Below, one piece after another: positions 35,196 through 43,064 of a stretch of 64,000 bases of DNA (positions are counted from its first letter, which is position 1; every line of letters starts with the position of its first letter). The translations under genes were made by a program, and so were the position numbers. This stretch comes from Flavobacteriia bacterium (GTDB taxonomy: Bacteria > Bacteroidota > Bacteroidia > Flavobacteriales > Weeksellaceae). Below the pieces are notes generated by a model, which searched no databases, was not told the origin of the DNA, and was given only the letters and a program-made list of their open reading frames with translations. The stretch lies in NCBI GenBank assembly GCA_015999765.1, contig JAECQR010000002.1:377768-441767 (forward strand), written 5' to 3'.

Positions 35196-35519
35196 ATGTC
35201 AACACACCATTATTTGAAATCCGGTGCTCATCCGTACCCGCATATTGGGGAATTTATCCGTGCGAAACTGCGTGAGCTGCATGTATCGACGCCCGAAGCG
35301 GCAAGAAGGTTGGGTGTTTCCACCAGCGCGGTGCACGCGTATTATAAGCAGCCCTCGCTGCAGTTTGGGATCATCTGGAAACTTTCGATGGCGCTGAATT
35401 ACGATCTGCTGTCGGATCTTATTGCCCGTTACCCGGAGAATTTCCCTGTAAAACCCAACCCAAAACTCGCCGAATTGGAAAGGGAAGTGGAGATTTTAAG
35501 GGGATTGTTGAGGAGGTAG
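35196..35519 (+). CDS. Small helix-turn-helix / coiled-coil DNA-binding protein
   Basis: 107 aa. The central region (about residues 17-72) has the pattern of a Cro/XRE-type HTH: IGEFIRAKLRELHV, STPEAARRLGVS (helix 2), TSAVHAYYKQ (recognition helix), LQFGIIWKLSMALNYDLLSDL. A Pro-rich linker then leads to a C-terminal zipper-like helix (KLAELEREVEILRGLL, with L91, L94, V98, L101 in heptad register), so it is probably a dimer. There is no enzymatic or ligand domain. It is preceded by the 21-bp phased array, which is a natural candidate for its binding sites, and followed by two stem-loops. No family function is known to me. Confidence 0.7.
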   Translation: MSTHHYLKSGAHPYPHIGEFIRAKLRELHVSTPEAARRLGVSTSAVHAYYKQPSLQFGIIWKLSMALNYDLLSDLIARYPENFPVKPNPKLAELEREVEILRGLLRR

Positions 35520-35533
35520 ATTATTTATTGGTG

Positions 35534-35557
35534 GCCACGCGAAGGGATTCGCGCGGC
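35534..35557. repeat. GC-rich stem-loop with GGGA loop
   Basis: Stem CGCGAA-GGGA-TTCGCG (35538-35553), extended by GCC / GGC outside one mismatch. It begins 14 bp after the HTH stop and is locally GC-rich. There is no T run, so it is not a typical terminator. Confidence 0.55.
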
Positions 35558-35600
35558 AGCTGTGATTTGCTTGGTTTTATTTTCGACGATTCTTATGGCT

Positions 35601-35618
35601 CAAAGTCAGGAGACTTTG
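35601..35618. repeat. Second stem-loop with AGGA loop
   Basis: Perfect stem CAAAGTC-AGGA-GACTTTG, 48 bp after the first stem-loop and with the same RGGA tetraloop and a following CGG. The pair looks like a REP-type unit or a structured RNA. Nothing else is seen in the 159-bp gap. Confidence 0.5.
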
Positions 35619-35678
35619 CGGTGGTGGGACTTTGGTAGCGGGAAAGAAATCTGGATTAATTTTTTAGATTAGAATGTC

Positions 35679-36464
35679 TTACTTATTCCAATTTCGGAGC
35701 GTGAAGTCAATTTGGTCAATTCTTTTTAATTCAATTAATTTTGTGAACACAAATCCAGAACCAATTAAATTTTTAGCTTCATTACTTATTGTTTCAAAGT
35801 TATATACCGCATCGTCCGTCACAGAAAGATAAAAAAATAATCCAGTCATCATAAAATCATAATATCCCATTTTGTCAATCCTTTCAATCGTATACTCATT
35901 AAAAGGGAGTTGGATTGGTTTTTTCAAATCTTCATTAATTCTAACTCCATTACTTGATACTAAATAATGTAGAGGAATGTCGCCATTATTATAACGCACA
36001 AAATCTCTAATTTTATTAAATTTTTCATCCAATGCATTTTCTGTAACTCGGTGATATTCTTGAAGAAATATGTTGTAAATACCTCGTTTAAATTTTCTCG
36101 TAAACTCATTTGCATAAGATGGTCTTCTAAAGTAATCAACTTTTATTTTTAGTTTCTGGCTGGTATGATAATATCTGAAGAACTGTGATTTAAATTTTTT
36201 CCAAGAATCAGAATTTTTAGTACTTAATAAAAATTTATGAACATTAAAAAATTCTTTAGTAATCTTGTCGATAGAATATGAAACAACTCCATTACTTTCA
36301 TCTGTCCCAAAAAAGTGATTACAAGAATCACATATGTCAAATCCAATATTTTCAGAATTCAATGTTTTGGGTATTGTATGTGGTTTAGTATAAAATTTAA
36401 CTTCAGGCTTAGATTTAAGGCACCAAATGCATTGCCCTTTTTTTATATACTCAATTTTACCCAT
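35679..36464 (-). CDS. Orphan HNH/treble-clef nuclease-like protein
   Basis: 261 aa. The N-terminus shows an HNH-type zinc module: C12-x2-C15 (QCIWCLKSKP), His29 in PHTIPKTL, and C45-x2-C48-Asn49 (ICDSCNHFFG). The remaining 200 residues are mixed alpha/beta with many Lys and aromatics and match nothing I can name. Proteins with this CxxC...HxIPK...CxxCN arrangement include predicted endonucleases of defence and mobile loci, but activity is unproven. The coding sequence is visibly more AT-rich than its neighbours, consistent with recent acquisition. It is expressed alone and convergent with the HTH gene. Confidence 0.65.
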   Translation of the reverse strand: MGKIEYIKKGQCIWCLKSKPEVKFYTKPHTIPKTLNSENIGFDICDSCNHFFGTDESNGVVSYSIDKITKEFFNVHKFLLSTKNSDSWKKFKSQFFRYYHTSQKLKIKVDYFRRPSYANEFTRKFKRGIYNIFLQEYHRVTENALDEKFNKIRDFVRYNNGDIPLHYLVSSNGVRINEDLKKPIQLPFNEYTIERIDKMGYYDFMMTGLFFYLSVTDDAVYNFETISNEAKNLIGSGFVFTKLIELKRIDQIDFTLRNWNK

Positions 36465-36524
36465 ATTATGATTATTAAGAACACTTTATAATCAAATATG
36501 CAACATTATTAGAATACTTCCAAA

Positions 36525-36558
36525 TAAAAAAACGCCCCGGTTTCCCGAGGCGTTTCAT
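36525..36558 (-). terminator. Intrinsic terminator of the beta-oxidation operon
   Basis: Arms AAACGCC (36530-36536) and GGCGTTT (36549-36555) with additional inner CGG/CCG pairing. On the minus strand the hairpin is followed by a T run, just after the acyl-CoA dehydrogenase stop. Confidence 0.85.
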
Positions 36559-36579
36559 TTGTATTTTTAGAACTCTAAT

Positions 36580-38361
36580 CTAATAATGGCCTTTCTCTAC
36601 ATAATGCGCTGCAATTTTTTCAGTCAGTGCGATTACGTTTGGTTGGTTCGTGTATTTCGTGAATCTTCTGAGACCTGAAAGCATCATGCGCTGCTCGTCG
36701 CCTTCCGCGAAAGAAATAATTCCTTCTTTGGCCGCTGCGATGATTTTTTCGGTGGCTTTGTACAGGTTCAGCTGGGCCATGGCCACTTCCACAGAATCTG
36801 CGGTGAAGTGTTTCTCGGCTCTCAACACTGCGGATTCCGCCATGTAAATCTGGTTCAGAATTTCGGAAGCGTTTAATAACAAATGCTGCTGTTTTTCCAT
36901 CTCCATCATGTATTTCTGAAGGGCAGCGCCGGAAACCATTAAAAATACTTTTTTCAGGTTCGCGATCACCGCTTTTTCTTCGCTCAGGAGTTCAGAATAA
37001 TCAGGCACTTCGAAAGACGGAATTCCCATCAGTTCTTTTCCTGCTGCCATCGCTGGTTTCAGCAAATCGAGCTGGCCTTTCATGGTTTTCTTGATGAGCA
37101 TTCCTACGGCTAGCAATCTGTTGATTTCGTTGGTACCTTCGTAGATTCTTCCGATACGGGCGTCTCTCCATGCCGCTTCCATAGGTGCATCGGAAGAGAA
37201 TCCCATTCCACCGTAAATCTGAATTCCTTCATCAGCAGTATTCTGCGTTAAATCAGATACGAAAACTTTAAGGATAGAAGCTTCCACCGCGAATTCCTCA
37301 ACCCCTTTCAGTTCTGCTTCCTGGTGGTTCATTCCGCCGGCAACTAGTTCGTCGATTTTGTCCTGAACATCTTTTGCTGCACGGTAAGATCCTGCTTCGG
37401 AAACGAAAATTCCGGTTGCCATTTCTGCGATTTTCTTTCTGATTGCTCCGAAAGTAGAGATCGCAACACCGAACTGTTTTCTTTCGTTGGCGTATTTTGT
37501 TGCGTGAGCTAAGATTCTGCGCTGTCCGTCGAGGTTTGCCGCAGCCAGTTTAATTCTGCCAACATTTAAAGCATTTAAAGCGATCTTGAAGCCGTTGTTT
37601 CTTTCGCCCAAAAGATTTTCCACAGGAACCTTCATGTCATTGAAGAAAACCTGACGGGTAGAAGAGGAGCGGATGCCGAGTTTGTGCTCTTCTTCACCGA
37701 AAGTTAAACCTTCGGTACCTGTTTTTTCTACGATAAATCCGGTGATGTTTTTGTCGTCATCAATCTTTGCGAAAACGATGAAAATCTCTGCAAAACCTGC
37801 ATTCGAAATCCACATTTTCTGTCCGTTAATGATGTAATGTTTACCATCTTCCGAAAGTTTGGCTTTTGTTTTCCCTGAATTGGCATCTGAACCTGCATCA
37901 GGCTCTGTTAAACAGTAAGCACCGAATTTGGTTCCTGTCGCTAAATCAGGAAGGTATTTATTCTTTTGCTCTTCAGTACCGTAAAGAAGGATCGGAAGGG
38001 TTCCGATTCCTGTGTGGGCACCGTAAGCTGTAGCTAAAGATCCGTTTCCGCCGGATAGGTAGTCGCACGCCAACATCGTGGTTACGAATCCCATTCCTAG
38101 GCCGCCGTACTGTTCCGGCACGGTAACACCGAGGAAGCCCATTTCGCCAAGCTGACGCATGGTTGCTTCGGTTAAAGCGTAATCTTTGCTTTCGAATCTT
38201 TCGTGGTGTGGAACTACTTCTCTGTCGATAAATTCTTTCGCGGAATCGCGCATCATTTTTTGTTCTTCCGACAGTTCTTCTAGGGTGAAGATGTCCTGGG
38301 CAGGAGTTTCTGTAATTAAGAAATCTCCGCCGATAAGTGTTTTTTGGGTTGTATCGCTCAT
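36580..38361 (-). CDS. Acyl-CoA dehydrogenase (long form)
   Basis: 593 aa, the VLCAD-like long type with a C-terminal extension of about 170 residues. FAD-site motifs are AYCLTEPDAGSD and MWISNAGFAEIFIVFAK; IYGGMGF is present; the catalytic base is Glu408 in RIYEGTNEINR. It performs the first step of beta-oxidation (acyl-CoA to trans-2-enoyl-CoA) and passes electrons to ETF, encoded at 53.5-55.3 kb. It is the last gene of the marR operon, 50 bp after the four-helix-bundle gene. Confidence 0.94.
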   Translation of the reverse strand: MSDTTQKTLIGGDFLITETPAQDIFTLEELSEEQKMMRDSAKEFIDREVVPHHERFESKDYALTEATMRQLGEMGFLGVTVPEQYGGLGMGFVTTMLACDYLSGGNGSLATAYGAHTGIGTLPILLYGTEEQKNKYLPDLATGTKFGAYCLTEPDAGSDANSGKTKAKLSEDGKHYIINGQKMWISNAGFAEIFIVFAKIDDDKNITGFIVEKTGTEGLTFGEEEHKLGIRSSSTRQVFFNDMKVPVENLLGERNNGFKIALNALNVGRIKLAAANLDGQRRILAHATKYANERKQFGVAISTFGAIRKKIAEMATGIFVSEAGSYRAAKDVQDKIDELVAGGMNHQEAELKGVEEFAVEASILKVFVSDLTQNTADEGIQIYGGMGFSSDAPMEAAWRDARIGRIYEGTNEINRLLAVGMLIKKTMKGQLDLLKPAMAAGKELMGIPSFEVPDYSELLSEEKAVIANLKKVFLMVSGAALQKYMMEMEKQQHLLLNASEILNQIYMAESAVLRAEKHFTADSVEVAMAQLNLYKATEKIIAAAKEGIISFAEGDEQRMMLSGLRRFTKYTNQPNVIALTEKIAAHYVEKGHY

Positions 38362-38382
38362 TAGTTTTAATTTTAAATGTTA

Positions 38383-38400
38383 GATTTTAAATTTTAGATT
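38383..38400 (+). repeat. AT-rich repeat arm left of the four-helix-bundle gene
   Basis: GATTTTAAATTTTAGATT here matches in inverted orientation the arm at 38772-38795, which carries a seven-base insertion. Low complexity makes this only suggestive of an insertion footprint. Confidence 0.35.
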
Positions 38401-38411
38401 ATAATTCGCTG

Positions 38412-38768
38412 TTATAAATTTTCATAGGATGTTTTAATGATTTTTGTTAGAATGTTAATTATACTTTCTATTTCAGTTAAATAAGGATCTACTTGAATGG
38501 TAACTAGATTTGAAGATTGATAAAGTTTCAACCAATATTTGGTTTCTCGTGCTTCTTTATTTGCAATTGACAGTTTAGAAATAAAATCCTTTTTAGACTG
38601 TGCTGCAATGGCTTCTTCCACATTTGCACCAATCGAAGTTCCGCATCGAAGAATTTGTTTAGACAGAATAAATTCATTTTGAGATTTACATTCCATATAA
38701 AATTTAATGATGGTTAATGCAAATTCAAAAGTTTTTATCTGAATCAAATTATCTTGTCTGAAACTCAT
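38412..38768 (-). CDS. Four-helix-bundle protein (23S rRNA IVS / TIGR02436 type)
   Basis: 118 aa, all-helical. It matches the four-helix-bundle family first seen in 23S rRNA intervening sequences: KTFEFALTIIKFYMEC, KQILRCGTSIGANVEEAIAAQSKKDFISKLSIANKEARETKYWLKLY, and SIINILTKIIKTS. The family has no enzymatic role and forms pentamers in a known structure; its biology is unclear. It sits inside the beta-oxidation operon, between thiolase and acyl-CoA dehydrogenase, is more AT-rich than both, and is flanked by inverted AT-rich arms, so it looks inserted. Confidence 0.85.
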   Translation of the reverse strand: MSFRQDNLIQIKTFEFALTIIKFYMECKSQNEFILSKQILRCGTSIGANVEEAIAAQSKKDFISKLSIANKEARETKYWLKLYQSSNLVTIQVDPYLTEIESIINILTKIIKTSYENL

Positions 38769-38771
38769 TCC

Positions 38772-38795
38772 ATCTAAAATTTATAATTTAAAATC
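38772..38795 (-). repeat. AT-rich repeat arm right of the four-helix-bundle gene
   Basis: The reverse complement begins GATTTTAAATTATAAATT and shares both ends with the left arm at 38383-38400, with a seven-base difference in the middle. Confidence 0.35.
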
Positions 38796-38803
38796 CATAA
38801 TCA

Positions 38804-39985
38804 TTATAGCAGTTCGAAAATACTCGCTGCTCCCTGACCTGTTCCTACGCACATGGAAACCATGCCGTACTTGTTGCCGCGACGTCTCATTTCGTCCAGA
38901 AGCTGAACGGTGAGTTTGGTTCCGGTACAGCCCAGTGGGTGACCGAGGGCGATTGCACCACCGTTGACATTAAGGATATCTGGATTAAGATTTAATTCTT
39001 TTTTTATCGCAACGGATTGTGATGCGAAAGCTTCGTTAAGTTCTATCAAATCGATGTCTTTCAACTCCAATCCAGCTTGTTTTAAAGCTTTTGGAATGGC
39101 GTAAATTGGGCCCATTCCCATGATTCTCGGTTCTAAACCTGCTGCTGCGTAAGCGACCAATCTTGCTTCAGGTTCAAGCCCTAATTCTTTGACCATATCT
39201 TCCGACATCACGATGACGAAAGCCGCGCCATCACTCATCTGTGAAGAGTTTCCCGCTGTAACCGAACCTCCGTTTGCAAAGACCGGACGAAGTTTTGCCA
39301 AACCTTCGATCGAAGTATCTTTTCTAGGACCTTCGTCTACATTGAAATCGAATTTCTTTGTCTGCATTTTCTGGTTTTCATCCAGGAAATTGTATTCCAC
39401 CGGGATGGAAACAATCTGGTTCGCGAATTTGCCTTCTTCATTGGCTTTCAAAGCTTTCATGTGCGATTCGTAGGCAAACTGATCCTGCTCTTCGCGGGAA
39501 ATTTTGTACTGATTCGCAACTTCTTCAGCCGTGTAACCCATTCCCCAGTAATAATCGGGATTGGTTTTAGCGATTTCAGTTTCTGGAACGGGTTTGTAGC
39601 CGCCCATCGGAATATAAGACATGGATTCTGTACCACCTGCGATGATGCAGTCGGCCATTCCAGCCTGAATTTTTGCTGATGCAATGGCAATTGCTTCAGA
39701 TCCCGACGCGCAGTAACGGTTTACGGTAACTCCGGGAACTTTATCGGTATTTAATCCCATTAATGAGATTAATCTTGCTACGTTAAGCCCTTGTTCGGCT
39801 TCCGGCATTGCATTTCCTACGATCAAGTCATCGACTCTGTCTTTATCGAGTTGCGGAACTGCAGCCATTAATTTTTCAATGACTGTTGCAGCCAGAACAT
39901 CGGGACGCGTAAAACGAAGTGATCCTTTTGGAGCCTTACCAACTGCTGTACGAAAGCCCTTGATTATATATGCTTGTCTTGACAT
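38804..39985 (-). CDS. fadA: Acetyl-CoA C-acyltransferase (FadA-type thiolase)
   Basis: 393 aa degradative thiolase. The nucleophile is Cys92 (VNRYCASGSEAIA), the active-site His is in GHPLGCTG, and the second Cys is in SMCVGTGQGAAS. It cleaves 3-ketoacyl-CoA to acetyl-CoA and a shortened acyl-CoA, the last step of the cycle. It begins 18 bp after the stop of the hydratase/dehydrogenase fusion gene, the usual fadN-fadA pairing of Gram-positive and Bacteroidota operons. Confidence 0.94.
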   Translation of the reverse strand: MSRQAYIIKGFRTAVGKAPKGSLRFTRPDVLAATVIEKLMAAVPQLDKDRVDDLIVGNAMPEAEQGLNVARLISLMGLNTDKVPGVTVNRYCASGSEAIAIASAKIQAGMADCIIAGGTESMSYIPMGGYKPVPETEIAKTNPDYYWGMGYTAEEVANQYKISREEQDQFAYESHMKALKANEEGKFANQIVSIPVEYNFLDENQKMQTKKFDFNVDEGPRKDTSIEGLAKLRPVFANGGSVTAGNSSQMSDGAAFVIVMSEDMVKELGLEPEARLVAYAAAGLEPRIMGMGPIYAIPKALKQAGLELKDIDLIELNEAFASQSVAIKKELNLNPDILNVNGGAIALGHPLGCTGTKLTVQLLDEMRRRGNKYGMVSMCVGTGQGAASIFELL

Positions 39986-40003
39986 TTTTCTTAAATTTTA
40001 AAA

Positions 40004-42397
40004 TTAGTTTCTCAACGGTTTTCCATTCTGTAACATGTACTGAATTCTTTCCAAAGTTTTTCTTTCGCCACAAAGCTGAAGGAAGGTTTCTCTTTCAAGG
40101 TTCAGTAAATACTGCTCGGTAACCACGGTTGGTTCAGAAAGATTTCCGCCTACCAAAACGTTGGCAAGTTTGTCTGCGATCAGTTTGTCGTGTTCAGAAA
40201 TATATTTTCCTGTGAGCATTTGGTCGGTTCCAACATAGAACATACCGAGAGCGTCTTTACCCAAAACTTTAACTTTCTGCTCGATTGGCTGTGTATAACC
40301 CTGTTCGGCCATCAGTTTTGCTACTTTTTTAGCTTCCAGAATCTGGGTGTTTTTGTTTACGACAACGATGTCTTTATGGTTTTCTAAAATTCCCATATCG
40401 TAAGCTTCGTAAGCTGAAGTGGCTACTTTACCCATCGCGATATTCATGAAGGCATCGCGAAGACGGTTGTTTTTAACGTCATCACTGTGGAATTCCCTTG
40501 AAGTTCTGATTGCGAATTCTTTTGTACCGCCACCGCCAGGAATTACACCAACGCCGGTTTCAACAAGTCCGATGTAAGTTTCTGCAGCTGCAACCACTTT
40601 GTCGGCGTGCATTGTCATTTCGCAACCGCCGCCTAAAGTCATTCCGTGAGGCGCAACCACGACAGGAATTGAGGAATAACGAACCCTCATCATGGATTTC
40701 TGGAAGTAGGCGATTGCCATGTTCAAATCATCCCAATCCTGTTCGATGGCCATCATTAAAATCATGGCTAAATTCGCTCCAACGGAGAAATTTGCGCCCT
40801 GATTTCCGATCACTAAACCATCGTATTCTTTTTCTGCAAGATCAATTGCTCTGTTCAGACCGTCTAAAACTTCGCCGCCTAAAGAATTCATTTTTGAACG
40901 GATTTCGAAATTGATGATTCCGTCACCTAAATCCTGAATCGCAGAACCTGAATTGCTCCACAATGTTTTGTTTTTTCTGATATTATCGAGAATAACAAAT
41001 GCTTCCTGACCCGGAATATTGCTGTAATTTCCTGAGTTTTTGTCAAAGAATATACTTTGACCTTCTTCATTTACTCTATAGAAAGATTCTACATTTTTAA
41101 CCCAGTCGGAGACTTCGTAACCAGCATTTTTCGCCAGTTCGATACCTTTCTGGACGCCAACGGCATCCCAAATTTCGAAAGGACCATTTTCCCAACCGAA
41201 ACCGGCGCGCATCGCGTCATCAATTTTATAAACTTCGTCGGAAATTTCAGGAACTTTGTGAGACACGTAAGCGAAAAGTGCTCCCAAAGATTTTCTGTAC
41301 AGTTCGCCGGCTTTATCCTTACCACCAATTAAAACTTTGAAACGGTCAATCGGTTTATCGATGTTTTTGGTAAGCTCAAGAGTAGGGAAGCTCGATTTGC
41401 CCTGAAGTTCATACTCCATGGTATCCAGATTCAATCCGTGAATTTCAGATTTTCCTTCAGCGTTTTTAATTTTCTTGTAGAAACCCTGCTGAGATTTGGA
41501 GCCCAACCAGTTATTATCCATCATTTTCTGGATATAATCAGGAAGTGCAAAAACGTTGTTGAAATTATTGGCTTCAGCGCCACTCTGACGGACACCGTTT
41601 GCCACGTGAACCAAGGTATCCAAACCTACAACGTCAGCAGTTCTGAAAGTCGCAGATTTCGGACGGCCAATTACAGGACCGGTTAATTTATCGATATCAG
41701 TAACATTCAGGCCTAAATCTTTTACCTCGTGCAACAGATTCATCATCGAGAATACACCGATTCTGTTGGCGATAAAAGCAGGTGTGTCTTTTGCTAAAAC
41801 TGTAGTTTTTCCAAGGAATTTAGCTCCGAAATCCATATAGAATTTCACGATTTCCGGATCGGTTTCAGGAGTTGGGATAACTTCCAGTAAAGGAAGATAT
41901 CTTACGGGATTGAAAAAGTGAGTGCCCGCGAAATATTTCTTGAAATCATCGCTTCTACCTTCAATTAGGAAGTGAATTGGGATTCCGGAAGTGTTGGAAG
42001 AAATTAAAGTTCCGGGTTTTCTGAACTGCTCAATTTTTTCGTAAACGGATTTCTTGATGTCAAGTCTTTCTACAACAACCTCGATAATCCAGTCGGTATT
42101 TTTGATTTTCTTAAGATCATCATCAAAGTTTCCAACGGTGATTCTGTCTACAAATTTCGGTGAATACAAAAGTGCCGGACTGGCTTTTTTAAGCTTCTCG
42201 AAGTTTTCGGCCGCGATCCTGTTTCTCACGGATTTGTCTTCTTTGCTTAGACCCTTTTTCTGTTCGGCTTCCGTAAGTTCAAAAGGAACAATATCGAGCA
42301 AAAGTACTTCTACACCAATGTTGGCGAAGTGCGCAGCGATGCCCGAACCCATTATTCCTGAACCAAGAACCGTAACATGTTTGATTCTTCTTTTCAT
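40004..42397 (-). CDS. fadN: 3-hydroxyacyl-CoA dehydrogenase / enoyl-CoA hydratase fusion
   Basis: 797 aa bifunctional enzyme. The domain order is dehydrogenase first (GSGIMGSGIAAHFANIGVEV, THFFNPVRYLPLLEVIPT), then the two 3HCDH C-terminal domains, then a crotonase-like hydratase (about residues 500-700: GNQGANFSVGANL, HGMTLGGGCEMTMHADKVVAA, ETGVGVIPGGGGTKEFA with the two catalytic Glu). This is the FadN-type order, reverse of E. coli FadB. It hydrates enoyl-CoA and oxidises the hydroxyacyl product with NAD. It is second in the operon, 46 bp after marR. Confidence 0.92.
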   Translation of the reverse strand: MKRRIKHVTVLGSGIMGSGIAAHFANIGVEVLLLDIVPFELTEAEQKKGLSKEDKSVRNRIAAENFEKLKKASPALLYSPKFVDRITVGNFDDDLKKIKNTDWIIEVVVERLDIKKSVYEKIEQFRKPGTLISSNTSGIPIHFLIEGRSDDFKKYFAGTHFFNPVRYLPLLEVIPTPETDPEIVKFYMDFGAKFLGKTTVLAKDTPAFIANRIGVFSMMNLLHEVKDLGLNVTDIDKLTGPVIGRPKSATFRTADVVGLDTLVHVANGVRQSGAEANNFNNVFALPDYIQKMMDNNWLGSKSQQGFYKKIKNAEGKSEIHGLNLDTMEYELQGKSSFPTLELTKNIDKPIDRFKVLIGGKDKAGELYRKSLGALFAYVSHKVPEISDEVYKIDDAMRAGFGWENGPFEIWDAVGVQKGIELAKNAGYEVSDWVKNVESFYRVNEEGQSIFFDKNSGNYSNIPGQEAFVILDNIRKNKTLWSNSGSAIQDLGDGIINFEIRSKMNSLGGEVLDGLNRAIDLAEKEYDGLVIGNQGANFSVGANLAMILMMAIEQDWDDLNMAIAYFQKSMMRVRYSSIPVVVAPHGMTLGGGCEMTMHADKVVAAAETYIGLVETGVGVIPGGGGTKEFAIRTSREFHSDDVKNNRLRDAFMNIAMGKVATSAYEAYDMGILENHKDIVVVNKNTQILEAKKVAKLMAEQGYTQPIEQKVKVLGKDALGMFYVGTDQMLTGKYISEHDKLIADKLANVLVGGNLSEPTVVTEQYLLNLERETFLQLCGERKTLERIQYMLQNGKPLRN

Positions 42398-42443
42398 CTC
42401 TTAATTTTTAGTTATTATCGTTTCAGGATGCAACCTTTCGGTT

Positions 42444-42902
42444 TCATGCTTTATTTTTATTGTTTAAATCGTTGGCAATCTTCAGAATGTCGTGCATTAC
42501 CTCCTTAAAGATTTCCATTTTCTCAGCTGGAATTTTTTCCACCACTTTACGGTTAAAGTTTACCACTACTTCTTTCGAAAGATTTCTGCTGTTCAGTCCT
42601 TTATCTGTCAGTTTAATGATGACCTCTCTTTTGTCGGTAGGTGTTTTTTCTTTGTAGATATAACCGTTATCTTCTAAAAGTTTGATGATTCTTGTTAAAG
42701 AGGTAGGCTCGATGGCCATTTTAGGTCCGAGGTTGGTGCTCCGGGTACCTTCCTTTGGATCGATTTTGAGAAGTGTAAGTGCTTGAACTGCAGTTGCATC
42801 GTGATCCTGAGCGAATTCAGAATACATTTTTGACACCGCAAGCCATGTTGATTTTAAAATAAGGTCAATATTTTCAACTCTTTCAATATTTTTGTGTTCC
42901 AT
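42444..42902 (-). CDS. MarR-family regulator of the beta-oxidation operon
   Basis: 152 aa winged helix protein: ALTLLKID, recognition helix region LGPKMAIEPTSLTRIIKLLEDNGYI, wing KEKTPTDKREVIIKLTDKG, and N- and C-terminal dimerisation helices. MarR dimers bind short palindromes and are often released by small ligands, which for fatty-acid operons are usually acyl-CoAs; the ligand here is inferred. It is the first gene of the operon. A 28-bp perfect palindrome lies 35 bp upstream, overlapping its promoter, so autoregulation is likely. Confidence 0.92.
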   Translation of the reverse strand: MEHKNIERVENIDLILKSTWLAVSKMYSEFAQDHDATAVQALTLLKIDPKEGTRSTNLGPKMAIEPTSLTRIIKLLEDNGYIYKEKTPTDKREVIIKLTDKGLNSRNLSKEVVVNFNRKVVEKIPAEKMEIFKEVMHDILKIANDLNNKNKA

Positions 42903-42925
42903 GGTGCTATAAGTTGTGATTTACA

Positions 42926-42933
42926 CAAATATA
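42926..42933 (-). promoter_or_regulatory. -7 box of the marR-fad operon promoter
   Basis: TATATTTG on the minus strand, an exact TAnnTTTG match, 23 bp before the marR ATG. The palindromic operator begins 4 bp upstream of it, where the spacer and -33 region should be. Confidence 0.65.
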
Positions 42934-42936
42934 ACA

Positions 42937-42964
42937 AAAAATACTATGCATGCATAGTATTTTT
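42937..42964. promoter_or_regulatory. Operator site 1: 28-bp perfect palindrome
   Basis: AAAA-ATACTATGCA-TGCATAGTAT-TTTT, perfectly symmetric over 28 bp. It covers the spacer/-33 region of the marR promoter, an arrangement expected of repression. It defines the core ATACTATGCATGCATAGTAT used for the other two sites. Confidence 0.85.
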
Positions 42965-43018
42965 GGATTAATCAGTAAGTGCTTGATTATGAGTTTAATA
43001 ATTGGTATGGTTTACATA

Positions 43019-43038
43019 ATGCTATGCATGCATAATAC
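43019..43038. promoter_or_regulatory. Operator site 2 upstream of marR
   Basis: ATGCTATGCATGCATAATAC, 17 of 20 positions identical to site 1, with the central TATGCATGCATA intact. The centre is 78 bp from the centre of site 1, in the gap between marR and the ABC-transporter ATPase gene. Confidence 0.8.
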
Positions 43039-43064
43039 TTTAAACAGATTCTGTAAATGTCGAA

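Noticed and set aside
40510-40914. Arg/Leu-rich 134-aa plus-strand frame antisense to fadN
   Set aside because: It is a shadow of the fadN reading frame, with skewed composition and no initiation context.
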